From positions 62,001 through 126,000 of the forward strand of contig NZ_LWHG01000001.1 of NCBI RefSeq assembly GCF_001625445.1: 64,000 nucleotides of DNA, read 5' to 3'. The notes below the pieces were generated by a model that saw only the letters and a program-made list of their open reading frames with translations, ran no database searches and was not told the DNA's origin. Each line of letters starts with the position of its first letter. The first letter of the stretch is position 1. This stretch comes from Haladaptatus sp. R4 (GTDB lineage Archaea > Halobacteriota > Halobacteria > Halobacteriales > Haladaptataceae). Position numbers and translations under genes: made by a program. Of the stretch, positions 18,787 through 27,525 are shown piece by piece.

Positions 18787-18972
18787 CTGTATCTCCATAT
18801 CCGGGTACGTACAGTGGTAGTATGAGGATTTCCTGTAACGAATTCAAGTAGGATATCTGTCGATTGTGGCGACGGCGACGATATCGAAAGTACCGTTCCG
18901 AACCGGTCCGAAATAGAACATTCCTGTTGGCTGGCCAACGGGATTATGCACATCGGTAGCATACGGCATTCG

Positions 18973-19959
18973 ATGAGTACCACAACTGTAGAGCGACGCG
19001 CTCAAGAACTCGATTCCGATGCACAGGCGCTTCTCGACACGCTGGTCGAGGAGGGTGCACCCGACTTGACTCAGCTCTCGCCCGAACAGGCCCGCGCACT
19101 GCTCGGTGGACTGTTCACCCCCGACGTCGAGCCGGAGTCGGTCGAATCGGTGGACGAACGAAAGATTCCGGCGTACGCCCGGGACATCCGCGTGCGAATC
19201 TACGACCCCGCTCCCGACGAGTCGCTTCCCGCGGCCGTCTACTTCCACGGCGGTGGCTGGGTCGCCGGTGACCTCGACACCCACGACGGCGTCGCGCGGT
19301 CGCTCGCGAACGAGGGGAACTGCGTCGTCGTCTCCGTGGACTACCGATGCGGCCCGGAACACCCTTTCCCGGGTGCCGTCGAGGACGCGTATCTCGCGAC
19401 GAAATGGACCGCCGACAACGCCGACGAAATCGGAGCGGGCGAGGGGATAGCCGTCGTCGGTGAGAGCGCGGGCGGCAACTTGGCGACCGTCGTCGCACAG
19501 ATGGCCGTCGAGAACGGAGTCGATGCGCCCGAAATCGAGCACCAGGTGTTGTTCTATCCCGTCACCGACCACTCCTTCGACACGAAATCGTACGAGGAGA
19601 ACGCCGACGGCTACTTCCTGACCGCGAGAGGGATGGTGTGGTTCTGGAACCACTACCTCCGGGACGACATCGACGGTGCGAACCCGCGTGCATCTCCACT
19701 CCGCGCCACGGAACGGGTTCTCTCGGAACTGCCACCGACGACCATATTCACCTGCGGATACGGCCCGCTCCGCGACGAGGGGTACGCCTACGCCGAGGCG
19801 CTGTCCGACGCCGGCGTCTCCGTCGATCACACCAACTACGACGGCATGATTCACGACTTCGCCAACATGCGTCGCCTCGCCGACCCGTTTCCGGGCGTCG
19901 AAGCGGCGAAGGACGTCCGTCAGCGGGCCGGGAAAGCGCTCCGCGACGCGTTCGACTGA
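18973..19959 (+). CDS. Alpha/beta hydrolase, hormone-sensitive lipase (HSL) family esterase
   Basis: Start ATG 18973 (328 residues); an upstream ATG at 18946 is in frame. It shows the HSL oxyanion motif YFHGGGWVAGD, the nucleophile elbow GESAGGN, the acid in CGYGPLRDEG and the His in MIHDFANM, in the right order. Lengths and motifs fit a cytoplasmic carboxylesterase acting on short acyl esters. It stands alone, divergent from sod. The natural substrate is unknown. Confidence 0.93.
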   Translation: MSTTTVERRAQELDSDAQALLDTLVEEGAPDLTQLSPEQARALLGGLFTPDVEPESVESVDERKIPAYARDIRVRIYDPAPDESLPAAVYFHGGGWVAGDLDTHDGVARSLANEGNCVVVSVDYRCGPEHPFPGAVEDAYLATKWTADNADEIGAGEGIAVVGESAGGNLATVVAQMAVENGVDAPEIEHQVLFYPVTDHSFDTKSYEENADGYFLTARGMVWFWNHYLRDDIDGANPRASPLRATERVLSELPPTTIFTCGYGPLRDEGYAYAEALSDAGVSVDHTNYDGMIHDFANMRRLADPFPGVEAAKDVRQRAGKALRDAFD

Positions 19960-19993
19960 GACCACGGCGACCCCCGAAACGATTCGACGCGAA

Positions 19994-20143
19994 TCAGCTG
20001 ATTTCGGGGGCCACGTGACTCATCCCGTCGAACTCCTTATGATCCTCGCAACCCACTAGTGAGACGCTATCGCGGGAGATGGGGTCCTCCTTCAACCGCC
20101 ACGAAACTGGCTGACGATCCCTGCGAAGGTCGTTCAAAATCAT
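19994..20143 (-). CDS. Possible 49-residue protein in a 307-bp spacer
   Basis: The 307-bp spacer 19960-20266 holds no other gene. On the minus strand an ATG at 20141-20143 opens 49 codons (MILNDLRRDRQ to SHVAPEIS) with a balanced composition including one Cys. There is no recognisable family and no obvious promoter, so this may be chance. Confidence 0.3.
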   Translation of the reverse strand: MILNDLRRDRQPVSWRLKEDPISRDSVSLVGCEDHKEFDGMSHVAPEIS

Positions 20144-20266
20144 GATGCCAGTTTCATACGCGGATCGTCGTCGAATCGATTGGCGAGTACCATCCCGAAC
20201 GCCACACCGCACGGAGTATCAACGACGGCGTTCGTCGGATGCGCGGTTTCACGGCGGTGAGTAGCC

Positions 20267-21697
20267 GTGGGAGAACGAGCATCGACGGTCAGCGAGCGTC
20301 AACTCCTTCGGGCGCTCACGCACGACGGATGCCCGGTTTGTGATCACCTCCGAAACCACGAGGCGGAGTTTCGATTCTGGTTCATCGCGGAGCGATACCA
20401 CCAACGAGAACTGCTCGACGCGCTCACGAACTCGCTCGGCTTCTGTGTCGATCACGGTGAATCTCTCGCCGACTCCTCACGGAGCAGGTCGCCGATGACG
20501 TCCGCTCACGAAGTCGTCAGCCGACGAACCCTCTCACGGTTCGAAGCGGGTGAAATCGACCGGACGACGTGGTCGTCACTCGCGACCTGTCCAGCATGTG
20601 CTTCGTTCGAGCGCGCCGGGGACCGGACGGTGTCGTTTCTCGCACACGGACTCGAAACCAGCGCGGCGGAGTACGGCGACCCCGGTATCGCCTGCTTTCC
20701 CCACTTTCGCTCGCTGGCAGCGACGGTCTCGCCGTCGCTCTTTCACACCCTCCTGCCCGTTCAGCGGCGACAGTTCCACGACGTTCGCGAGACGGTTCGC
20801 TCGATGCGGGAAAATCCGACGACGGCGACCGATTCCAGCCTCCCCTCCGAACTCGAAACGGCGCTCCAACTCACGGTCGGCCACGACATCCACCCGTCCG
20901 CGCTTCCGCCCCCGGACGTGGACCCGAACGGGACTCGGGACCCCGTCGGTGACTTCACAGCCTTGCTCGATTCGGGGGATGGGTGTCCGGTCTGTCTCGA
21001 AGTCAGTCGCGCGTGGCAAACCTGGCTCGCGTGGTTGCTACACGCCGATTGCGACGGCGACCAACTACACGACGTGCTCCCGACGTGTCGCGAACACGTC
21101 TGGGGATGCGTCCGGTACGGCGATACAGACCTCGCGATGGCCATCGCCGACGCCGCGTCGGACCCGGTCGCCAGCAGACTCACCCGGGCGATGCGACTCC
21201 TCGATGATGACCCCGAGTCACGGGAGGACGTATCCGCCACACTTGCTCACGTGGACTCGTTGCGACGGTTCGTCCCTCGTCTGCGCGATGATGGGACGAC
21301 GCGAGCGCGTGAAGCGATACGGCGGCCGATTCGGTGTCCGGTCTGTGACCGCATGGAGACGGCACGGGACCGTGCCGTCGAACTGCTCCTCGCGTTGCTC
21401 GAACAGCCCCGATTTCGGCGAGCCTTCGAGGACGGCTACGGACTGTGCCTGAACCACTGTAGTTACGCGCTCGCACGGAATCCGGCCCCCGAAAGTGCGG
21501 CGTTGCTCCGGTCGGACGAAGCGGCGAAAGTGGCCCGTCTCCAGTGGGAGCTTCGGGAGGCACAACGCAAGCAAGCGTGGGATGTGCGCCCGGAAAGAAA
21601 GGGTACCGAACAGCGTGCGTGGCTTCGCGCAATCGCGCGGTTTTCGGGCAGATATACGCCGTTACCCCCGGACGACGCTCCGAACGGTGAACGGTGA
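20267..21697 (+). CDS. Cysteine-rich protein with four CPxC...CxxH-type modules, function unknown
   Basis: 476 residues from a GTG start. Four similar modules follow each other: a CPxC pair at Cys22/25, Cys108/111, Cys240/243 and Cys357/360, each followed some 30-45 residues later by a partner Cys-x-x-His (FCVDHGE, ACFPHF, TCREHVWG, LCLNHCS). Each CxxC plus CxxH could hold one zinc (or Fe-S). The modules are joined by helical stretches. It resembles DUF6062-type proteins known only by sequence. No operon partner: the Mn-pyrophosphatase is 118 bp downstream and probably separate. Function cannot be assigned. Confidence 0.85.
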   Translation: MGERASTVSERQLLRALTHDGCPVCDHLRNHEAEFRFWFIAERYHQRELLDALTNSLGFCVDHGESLADSSRSRSPMTSAHEVVSRRTLSRFEAGEIDRTTWSSLATCPACASFERAGDRTVSFLAHGLETSAAEYGDPGIACFPHFRSLAATVSPSLFHTLLPVQRRQFHDVRETVRSMRENPTTATDSSLPSELETALQLTVGHDIHPSALPPPDVDPNGTRDPVGDFTALLDSGDGCPVCLEVSRAWQTWLAWLLHADCDGDQLHDVLPTCREHVWGCVRYGDTDLAMAIADAASDPVASRLTRAMRLLDDDPESREDVSATLAHVDSLRRFVPRLRDDGTTRAREAIRRPIRCPVCDRMETARDRAVELLLALLEQPRFRRAFEDGYGLCLNHCSYALARNPAPESAALLRSDEAAKVARLQWELREAQRKQAWDVRPERKGTEQRAWLRAIARFSGRYTPLPPDDAPNGER

Positions 21698-21815
21698 GTT
21701 CACTCGGGACCGCGATGCCATCATCGATAGCATGTGTGTTTATTACGTCACTTGATCCAGCGTTTGGCTCGCCAGGATAATAGCGTTCATACAACTGGGG
21801 AAACGATGTACCCAT

Positions 21816-22739
21816 ATGCCAGAATCGACCTACGTCATCGGTCACCAACAGCCAGACACCGACACGATCTGCTCTGCACTCGCCTACGCAGGGTTGAAAC
21901 AGGCACAAGGAACGGACGCGATAGCCGCACGCGCCGGTGAACTGAACCCCGAAACCCAGTTCGTCCTAGAACGCTGGGACGTCGAGAGTCCGACCCTCCT
22001 CGAAGACGCGGAGGGGGAGCAATTGATCCTCGTCGATCACAACGAGTACAGTCAGACCGTCTCCGGAGCGCGCGACGCTGAGGTCGTCGAAGTCGTGGAC
22101 CACCATCGGATCGGCGACGTGAAAACCAGCGGTCCGATCTTCTTCCGAACGGAACCGGTCGGCTCCACCGCTACCATCCTCACGGAACTGTACGACGAGG
22201 CGGACGTGGAGATCGATTCCCAGACGGCCGGTCTCCTCCTCAGCGGACTGTTGAGCGACACCGTGGTTCTTCGATCCCCGACGACGACCGAGCGGGATCG
22301 GGTCGTCGCCGACCGACTCGCGGACATCGCGGGCGTGGATTACGAGGAGTACGGAAAGGAACTGCTCCAGCGGAAGAGCCAACTCGGCGAGAAAAGCCCA
22401 CGCGAGATGGTGGTGGGCGACTTCAAGGAGTTCGAGTTCGGCTCGGAACTGGTCGGTATCGGACAGGTCGAAACGGTCGAACCGGACGTGGTGCTGGAAC
22501 AGCGCGAGGAAGTGCTCGCCGCGATGGACGACGTGACCGCGGAGCGGGAGTACACCGTGTTCCTATTGCTCGTCACGGACCTTCTGGAGGAGGACTCCAC
22601 AGCGCTGATCGCCGGAGACGATGTGGACACCGTCGAAGCGGGACTGGACGCGACGTTCTCGGACCGCGAAGCGTTCCTGCCCGGCGTGATGTCCCGCAAA
22701 AAGCAGGTCGTCCCGCCGCTCGAAGACGCGTTCAACTGA
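21816..22739 (+). CDS. ppaC: Manganese-dependent inorganic pyrophosphatase
   Basis: 307 residues, the usual family-II length. Motifs in order: GHQQPDTDTICSA (metal ligands His and Asp), LVDHNE, the DHH signature VVDHHRIGD, and the C-terminal MSRKKQVVPPLE substrate-binding block. Hydrolyses pyrophosphate to two phosphates in the cytoplasm, pulling biosynthetic reactions forward. The ATG at 21816 is preceded by AT-rich DNA and no ribosome-binding site. Confidence 0.96.
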   Translation: MPESTYVIGHQQPDTDTICSALAYAGLKQAQGTDAIAARAGELNPETQFVLERWDVESPTLLEDAEGEQLILVDHNEYSQTVSGARDAEVVEVVDHHRIGDVKTSGPIFFRTEPVGSTATILTELYDEADVEIDSQTAGLLLSGLLSDTVVLRSPTTTERDRVVADRLADIAGVDYEEYGKELLQRKSQLGEKSPREMVVGDFKEFEFGSELVGIGQVETVEPDVVLEQREEVLAAMDDVTAEREYTVFLLLVTDLLEEDSTALIAGDDVDTVEAGLDATFSDREAFLPGVMSRKKQVVPPLEDAFN

Positions 22740-22805
22740 TTCGTCGGTAGGGGGTTTCGACACCCCTCGTTCATTATTTCGTGAATCTCCGCGTTGCCAC
22801 GCCGA

Positions 22806-23315
22806 TCAGCGTTCGCTCCCGTCGAGCACGTCGCTGATACGGTCCGGTTGGAACGCCTCATCCGGCATCGCGTCGAACCACGCGGCGTCCTCGATCGTTT
22901 CCCCCTCGATCCCGAGTTCGTCGGCGACGGTTCCATCGTCGGCCGCGGTTGCGCGGTAGAACACGGTGTACTCCCCGTCGTATCGTTCCCCTTCGTGTTC
23001 GTACTCTCCCCAGAGTACCAACCACGGACGATCGAGTTCGATTTGGACGCCGGTTTCCTCTTCGACTTCCCGCACGGCGGCGTCCTCCCACTCCTCGTCG
23101 GGTTCGACCCCGCCGCCCGGGAAACCGTAGCCGTCCATCCATCCGTTGTGAACCTGGAGCAGTTCTCCGTCACCGTTCGTGACTGCAACGGCGACGCCGC
23201 CGCGGAGTCGGTTCCTCGATTCGACGATTGCCAACTCGTCGGCATCCACCGCTCGGAGTTCGGTCTCGAACCGGACTCCGTCGGCTTCGAGGAGTCGTTC
23301 GATGTATTCGTCCAT
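22806..23315 (-). CDS. NUDIX hydrolase
   Basis: 169 residues with a complete NUDIX box: GGVEPDEEWEDAAVREVEEETG, matching Gx5Ex7REUxEExGU. About 55 residues precede the fold, then RLRGGVAVAVTNGDGELL forms the first strands. The substrate (nucleoside diphosphate derivative) is not predictable. The gene converges with ppaC, 66 bp between stops. Confidence 0.92.
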   Translation of the reverse strand: MDEYIERLLEADGVRFETELRAVDADELAIVESRNRLRGGVAVAVTNGDGELLQVHNGWMDGYGFPGGGVEPDEEWEDAAVREVEEETGVQIELDRPWLVLWGEYEHEGERYDGEYTVFYRATAADDGTVADELGIEGETIEDAAWFDAMPDEAFQPDRISDVLDGSER

Positions 23316-23465
23316 GTTTCACGAGATCTGTCGGTCAGTATGAACGCTTTGTGTACGACGGTCCCGATGAGCATCGGACGAATCGTTCATTAACTCAATC
23401 ACGTTTCAGCTGATAGTTCACCGATCCATTTAACGGAACGGAGAACCAGAGTAACACGAACACAG

Positions 23466-24137
23466 ATGGTCCTCGATTCCTTCACGACCCTCGCCGTGGC
23501 GCTGGCGGTCGTCGTGGGTCTCGCGTTCACGTACTTCGGCTACTCCTTCGTGACGCAACTCACGTCGCTCGTCGGCGGCCTCGGCGGTGCCCTGTTCGGT
23601 AGTTTCGCCGCACGAACGCTCGCCCCCGGATTCGGCGTCGCTCCACACGACATGTTGCTCGTTTCGCTGGTCGGCGTCCTCATCGGCGGGTACATCGGTA
23701 GTCGTTTGGCCCGCTCCGCACAGCGGTTCGCCATCGTCGGCGTCTGCGTTATCGCCGCCGCGTCGGTCGCCTACTCGTCGTTCAACGGCAGTGGTGAACT
23801 GGGTGGTCTCTCGGTTCCGCTGCTTACCGGAGCAGTCGACCCGGTCCTCGGATCGCTGTTCGTCGCCGCCGTCGTGGGTATCCTCGTCTGGCAGTTCTAC
23901 CTCCCGTTCCTGACGGTCGTGACGAGTCTCCTCGGCGCGACAATCCTCCAGGAACTCGCTCGCCAGTGGGGCGACGTCCTGCCCGTCTTCCACGCCGACG
24001 TGTGGACGACGCTCGGGTCCAACGAAGTGCTCTGGTTGCTCCTCGTCGGGTCGGGCATCCTGATCCAGTATCGGCGCTATCGTAAGGTGGGATCCTACCG
24101 CCGTCTCCGTCGACTTTCACCCGGTCGAATCCGCTGA
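23466..24137 (+). CDS. Glycine-rich multi-pass membrane protein, function unknown
   Basis: 223 residues with about seven hydrophobic segments. The second and third contain small-residue repeats (GGLGGALFGSF, GVLIGGYIGSRLA) like TMEM198/DUF4203-type proteins. The C-terminus is a basic cytoplasmic tail (RRYRKVGSYRRLRRL). I cannot assign a function. Stand-alone gene, divergent from the NUDIX hydrolase. Confidence 0.75.
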   Translation: MVLDSFTTLAVALAVVVGLAFTYFGYSFVTQLTSLVGGLGGALFGSFAARTLAPGFGVAPHDMLLVSLVGVLIGGYIGSRLARSAQRFAIVGVCVIAAASVAYSSFNGSGELGGLSVPLLTGAVDPVLGSLFVAAVVGILVWQFYLPFLTVVTSLLGATILQELARQWGDVLPVFHADVWTTLGSNEVLWLLLVGSGILIQYRRYRKVGSYRRLRRLSPGRIR

Positions 24138-24252
24138 AGTCTGTCGATCCGGGTTTGGTTCCGGTGCCTTCTGACCAAATATTATCACATTATTTGCGGA
24201 TTTTCACCACAAAGCTTTCACCGAGGGTTGTGGAAGAGAGTATCGAACTCAC

Positions 24253-24537
24253 ATGTCCATCTGGCTGGTCTCATACAAGTTCCGAGATGGAAGTGTGGTC
24301 CGCCGTACCCTCGACGCCCAGTCGATCAACGAGGCGTACGACGTATCTGCCCTCCCAGAGACGCTCGGCGACCGAGTCCTCGATTCGATAGATATCGAGG
24401 AACGGGAGTCGTCGAACGTTCTCGGAACATCGATCCGATTCGGTAGCGAGGAAGAGTGTACGCAACCAACGCCCCAGAAGACGGTGGCCGAACCCGCCGG
24501 GCAGACACGAACAATCGCCCAGCGGGATACCTCGTGA
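24253..24537 (+). CDS. Hypothetical 94-residue protein
   Basis: Acidic, soluble, no cysteine motif beyond one Cys, with a strand-rich start (MSIWLVSYKFRDGSVVRR) and a low-complexity tail. It converges with a Bat-type regulator only 6 bp away. An AT-rich promoter region precedes it (24178-24215). Composition is haloarchaeal, so it is probably real, but I recognise no family. Confidence 0.6.
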   Translation: MSIWLVSYKFRDGSVVRRTLDAQSINEAYDVSALPETLGDRVLDSIDIEERESSNVLGTSIRFGSEEECTQPTPQKTVAEPAGQTRTIAQRDTS

Positions 24538-24543
24538 ACCCGT

Positions 24544-25179
24544 TCAATCGGCCGATTCGGCGAAGAACTCCTTGACGACCGTCTCCTCCGCACGGTGAAG
24601 CACGACGCTCGCCGTCGATTTGCTCACGTCCAGCGCGGCGGCGAGGTCGGTGAGCGAACAGTCACGTGGGGTGTCATAGTACCCCTGTTCGAGCGCTTCG
24701 GCCATGAACCGCCGTTGCCGGTCCGTCAGCAGGTCAGTCGGGTCCGTCGATTGTATGACCGAGACGACTTCGAAGGCAAAGCCGGTGGCTTCCAACTCGT
24801 CCCTGAAGTCCGACAGCCGACCCTGTGTCGTCGTCAAGTCCGTGAGTATCCACCCGTCCTGCACGAGGAGCGGGAACTGCGGTAGGTTTCCCGACGAAAA
24901 GACCGCACGGAGCGGCGGCGGGACGAACGGCAGGAGGTACTGAATCAGCGCCGTGTGCTCGTCGGCGTGGAGCACCTCGTAGGACATGGGACTTCGTTCG
25001 AAGAGGTCGACGACGGCGTCCGGGTTCGTCATCGTCGCCTCCAAAATCACGTACAACCCTTCCTCCGTCGGGTAGTTACTCAGGATTCGGAACTCGTCGT
25101 CAGGGTGGTCGGCCGTGAACCCGAACAGGTCGAACGGCCGGGTTCCGGGCGGTTTGAACTTCACGCGGGCTTTGGGCAT
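24544..25179 (-). CDS. Bat-type (HTH-10) transcriptional regulator
   Basis: 211 residues from ATG 25177-25179 (MPKARVKFKPPG). The C-terminal HTH reads LTDRQRRFMAEALEQGYYDTPRD then LTDLAAALDVSKSTASVVLHRAEE. The N-terminal region is the sensor-type domain of this family. The open frame upstream of 25179 is basic and not credible. The target is unknown; a small membrane protein is encoded just upstream on the same strand. Confidence 0.9.
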   Translation of the reverse strand: MPKARVKFKPPGTRPFDLFGFTADHPDDEFRILSNYPTEEGLYVILEATMTNPDAVVDLFERSPMSYEVLHADEHTALIQYLLPFVPPPLRAVFSSGNLPQFPLLVQDGWILTDLTTTQGRLSDFRDELEATGFAFEVVSVIQSTDPTDLLTDRQRRFMAEALEQGYYDTPRDCSLTDLAAALDVSKSTASVVLHRAEETVVKEFFAESAD

Positions 25180-25235
25180 GGTTTGGTCTCGTCTGCTGTC
25201 TACTGCTGAGTTGGTCGTCCTCACACATAGCTGAG

Positions 25236-25433
25236 TTAGTCGTCCCCGCCAGACGCGCGTTTGGCGATTGCGAAATCGAGCAGGATCTGCATGACGAAGA
25301 CTATGACGGCGATGATGACGATGTCGAGCCAACTGTACGCGGAGTTGGCGACGTAATCGTACGCGAGGATACCGACGACGACCGCCAGAACGGAGGAAAT
25401 TCGGCTCTGAAATGATTTTCCCATGATGTCCAT
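25236..25433 (-). CDS. Small two-helix membrane protein
   Basis: 65 residues from ATG 25431-25433 (or 25424). Two predicted membrane helices (residues about 14-30 and 36-56: VLAVVVGILAYDYVANSA and LDIVIIAVIVFVMQILLDF) and a short polar tail. No family assigned. The 235 bp between this start and the end of the reductase gene hold nothing I can identify. Confidence 0.6.
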   Translation of the reverse strand: MDIMGKSFQSRISSVLAVVVGILAYDYVANSAYSWLDIVIIAVIVFVMQILLDFAIAKRASGGDD

Positions 25434-25668
25434 GGCGGTGATGTTGTCTGAATTACAATAAAATCCCCTATCGAGTGCGCACCGGATGAAAGTACGACTG
25501 TCCCGACGGGGAGCGCCGAGACTTCGTCGAAACGTGGTTTCATACTCGAAGCGAGGACGAGCACTCCCATCCCATTTCACTCGAACATGTTCGTGGACGA
25601 CGAACGACTCTCCTCGAATCGCTACCGAGCGACTGGCGTTCCGAAGGAGTAGTCAATTCCGACGGAAC

Positions 25669-27042
25669 TTATTCCCCACCGAAATCCACGTCCCTGAACG
25701 CTTTCAGCACGACCTTGCTCAACGCCGGGTGGATGTGAATCGTTCCGGTCACGTCGTCCACGGTTCCCGAACCGCTCGCCAACGCGAGGAGGACTTCGTG
25801 AATCAGCGTCGAGGCGTCCGGCCCGACGATGTGACAGCCCAGAATCTCCCCGTCCGGCGCGGCGAGTACCTTGACGAAGCCGTCCCGGTCCCTGAGCGCG
25901 TTCCCCATCACCGTATCGCGGTAGGCACACCGCCCGACGGCGTACTCTTGTCCAGCCTCATCCAACTCCTCCTCCGTTTTCCCCGTACCCGCAACTTGCG
26001 GCGAGGTGAAGATGGCGTGACCGATGCCAGCGTAATCGACCGCTTCGCCTTTTCCATCGAGGGCGTTTTTGACGACGTACTTGGCCTCGTGGTCGGCGGC
26101 GTGTTTGAAGTGGTAGGGTCGGATGCAGTCTCCATGCGCCCAGACGTTTTCGGCGCTCGTCTCAAGGTACTCGTCCGTCTCGACGTAGCCGCGGTCGTCG
26201 AGGTCGATACCGGCCTTCTCGGGGGCGAGACGGTCCGTGTTCGGACGGCGGCCTGTCGCCACGAGCAACTCGTCGGCGGTGACCGCGATGGGTTCCCCGT
26301 CGTCCGACGTCGCGGTGACCGTCACCCGTCCGTCCGCCTGCGTGACCGCTGTCGCCTCGTAGCCGACGTGAACCGTGTGGCGACGGCGGGCGATTTCGGT
26401 GAACGTCTCCGCCACCTCGCGGTCTTCGGACGGAACGAGCACGTCGCTCCGACCGATGATGGTGACGGCCGTGCCGAGGGCTTCGTAGAAGTATCCGAGT
26501 TCGGCGGCGATGTAACCGCCGCCGATGACGACCAGTCGGTCGGGCCGCCTGTCGAGACGGAGTGCGTCCGTACTCGTGAGGTAATCCACGTCGTCCAGTC
26601 CGTCGATGGGTGGAATCGCGGGACGCGCTCCCACGGCGACCACGACTTTCTCCCCCCGGATTTCCTCGTCGCCGACGCGGAGGGTCCGCTCGCCGACGAA
26701 TTTGGCCTCGTCCCGATACAGCGTGATGGTCTCGCGCTCCTCGATTGCGCGTCTCAACTCGTCCGATTTTCCGTCGATCATCTCCGTCACTTCGTGGACG
26801 ATTCGTGGGAAGTCGATACGGTCGAGGTCGGCGTCGATACCGAACTCTCCGGCGTGTCTGACCGTCTCCGCCACGTCCGCGCGGTGGATAAGCGTCTTCG
26901 ACGGGTTACAGCCACGATTGACACACGTCCCGCCGAGCGGGCCGCGTTCGATCAGTGCCACGCTTTCCCCCCGGTCCGCGGCGGCGAGCGCGACTTTGTT
27001 TCCGGTTCCCCCGCCGATGACGACGATGTCGTAGTCATCCAT
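25669..27042 (-). CDS. Pyridine nucleotide-disulfide oxidoreductase (class I)
   Basis: 457 residues from ATG 27042, chosen because GAGGTGA precedes it by five nt; a GTG at 27051 is also in frame. FAD motif GGGTGNKVALAA, the redox-active disulfide GGTCVNRGCNPSK, the NAD(P) motif GGGYIAAELG, the FAD-binding GDCIRPYHF and the C-terminal HIHPALSKV with the catalytic His are present. The residue after HPALS is Lys where lipoamide dehydrogenases have Glu, so this is unlikely to be a plain E3. Candidates are a mercuric reductase-like enzyme or the haloarchaeal bis-gamma-glutamylcystine reductase; no pyruvate dehydrogenase genes are near. Confidence 0.88.
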   Translation of the reverse strand: MDDYDIVVIGGGTGNKVALAAADRGESVALIERGPLGGTCVNRGCNPSKTLIHRADVAETVRHAGEFGIDADLDRIDFPRIVHEVTEMIDGKSDELRRAIEERETITLYRDEAKFVGERTLRVGDEEIRGEKVVVAVGARPAIPPIDGLDDVDYLTSTDALRLDRRPDRLVVIGGGYIAAELGYFYEALGTAVTIIGRSDVLVPSEDREVAETFTEIARRRHTVHVGYEATAVTQADGRVTVTATSDDGEPIAVTADELLVATGRRPNTDRLAPEKAGIDLDDRGYVETDEYLETSAENVWAHGDCIRPYHFKHAADHEAKYVVKNALDGKGEAVDYAGIGHAIFTSPQVAGTGKTEEELDEAGQEYAVGRCAYRDTVMGNALRDRDGFVKVLAAPDGEILGCHIVGPDASTLIHEVLLALASGSGTVDDVTGTIHIHPALSKVVLKAFRDVDFGGE

Positions 27043-27102
27043 TTCGTTCACCTCGAACCTCTTACGGCGGGGGTAATCAAGAACTTCCGCACCGACGAAA
27101 CG

Positions 27103-27525
27103 CTACAGAATCTTGTTCCCGCCGACGGTCACTGTCACCGAATCGACCGTTTTTCCGTCGTAATCGACGGCCGAGAGGGTGGATTTTCCGACCGGGACGA
27201 ACACCGTTTTCGAGGTTTGTCCGCTCTGGACGGTACCGGTGTCGAACTCGCTCCCGCTCGAACTGATGACCGTGAGTTCCCGAACGCCGTACTCCGTCGT
27301 CGCCGCAGGGGTGAGACTCACGCTGGCGCTCACCCGACCACTGGCCCACGGTTCGCTGACCGAGACCTTCTCGAATATCTTCGATTCCTTCGACCCCGAA
27401 ACGTGTGCTTTCGGGTCGAGCGTCACGCAACCGCTCGTCCCGACGAGTCCGGCCGCGGCGACGGCACCGAGGAACGTTCGACGTGAACGCCGATTTTTCG
27501 ATTCGCCCGCGTCGTTCCCCGTCAT
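27103..27525 (-). CDS. Secreted lipoprotein, Tat signal
   Basis: 140 residues. The N-terminus has twin arginine RRSRRTFLG, a hydrophobic core AAVAAAGLVG and a lipobox TSGC, so it should be Tat-exported and lipid-anchored. The rest looks like a beta-sandwich domain (alternating hydrophobic strands, ending TVGGNKIL). Its ATG overlaps the stop of the membrane protein gene upstream (ATGA), so the two are one transcription unit. Function unknown. Confidence 0.8.
   Translation of the reverse strand: MTGNDAGESKNRRSRRTFLGAVAAAGLVGTSGCVTLDPKAHVSGSKESKIFEKVSVSEPWASGRVSASVSLTPAATTEYGVRELTVISSSGSEFDTGTVQSGQTSKTVFVPVGKSTLSAVDYDGKTVDSVTVTVGGNKIL

Noticed and set aside
20780-21240. Antisense ORF MADTSSRDSGSSS under the CPVC protein
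   Set aside because: Shadow of codon bias on the opposite strand.
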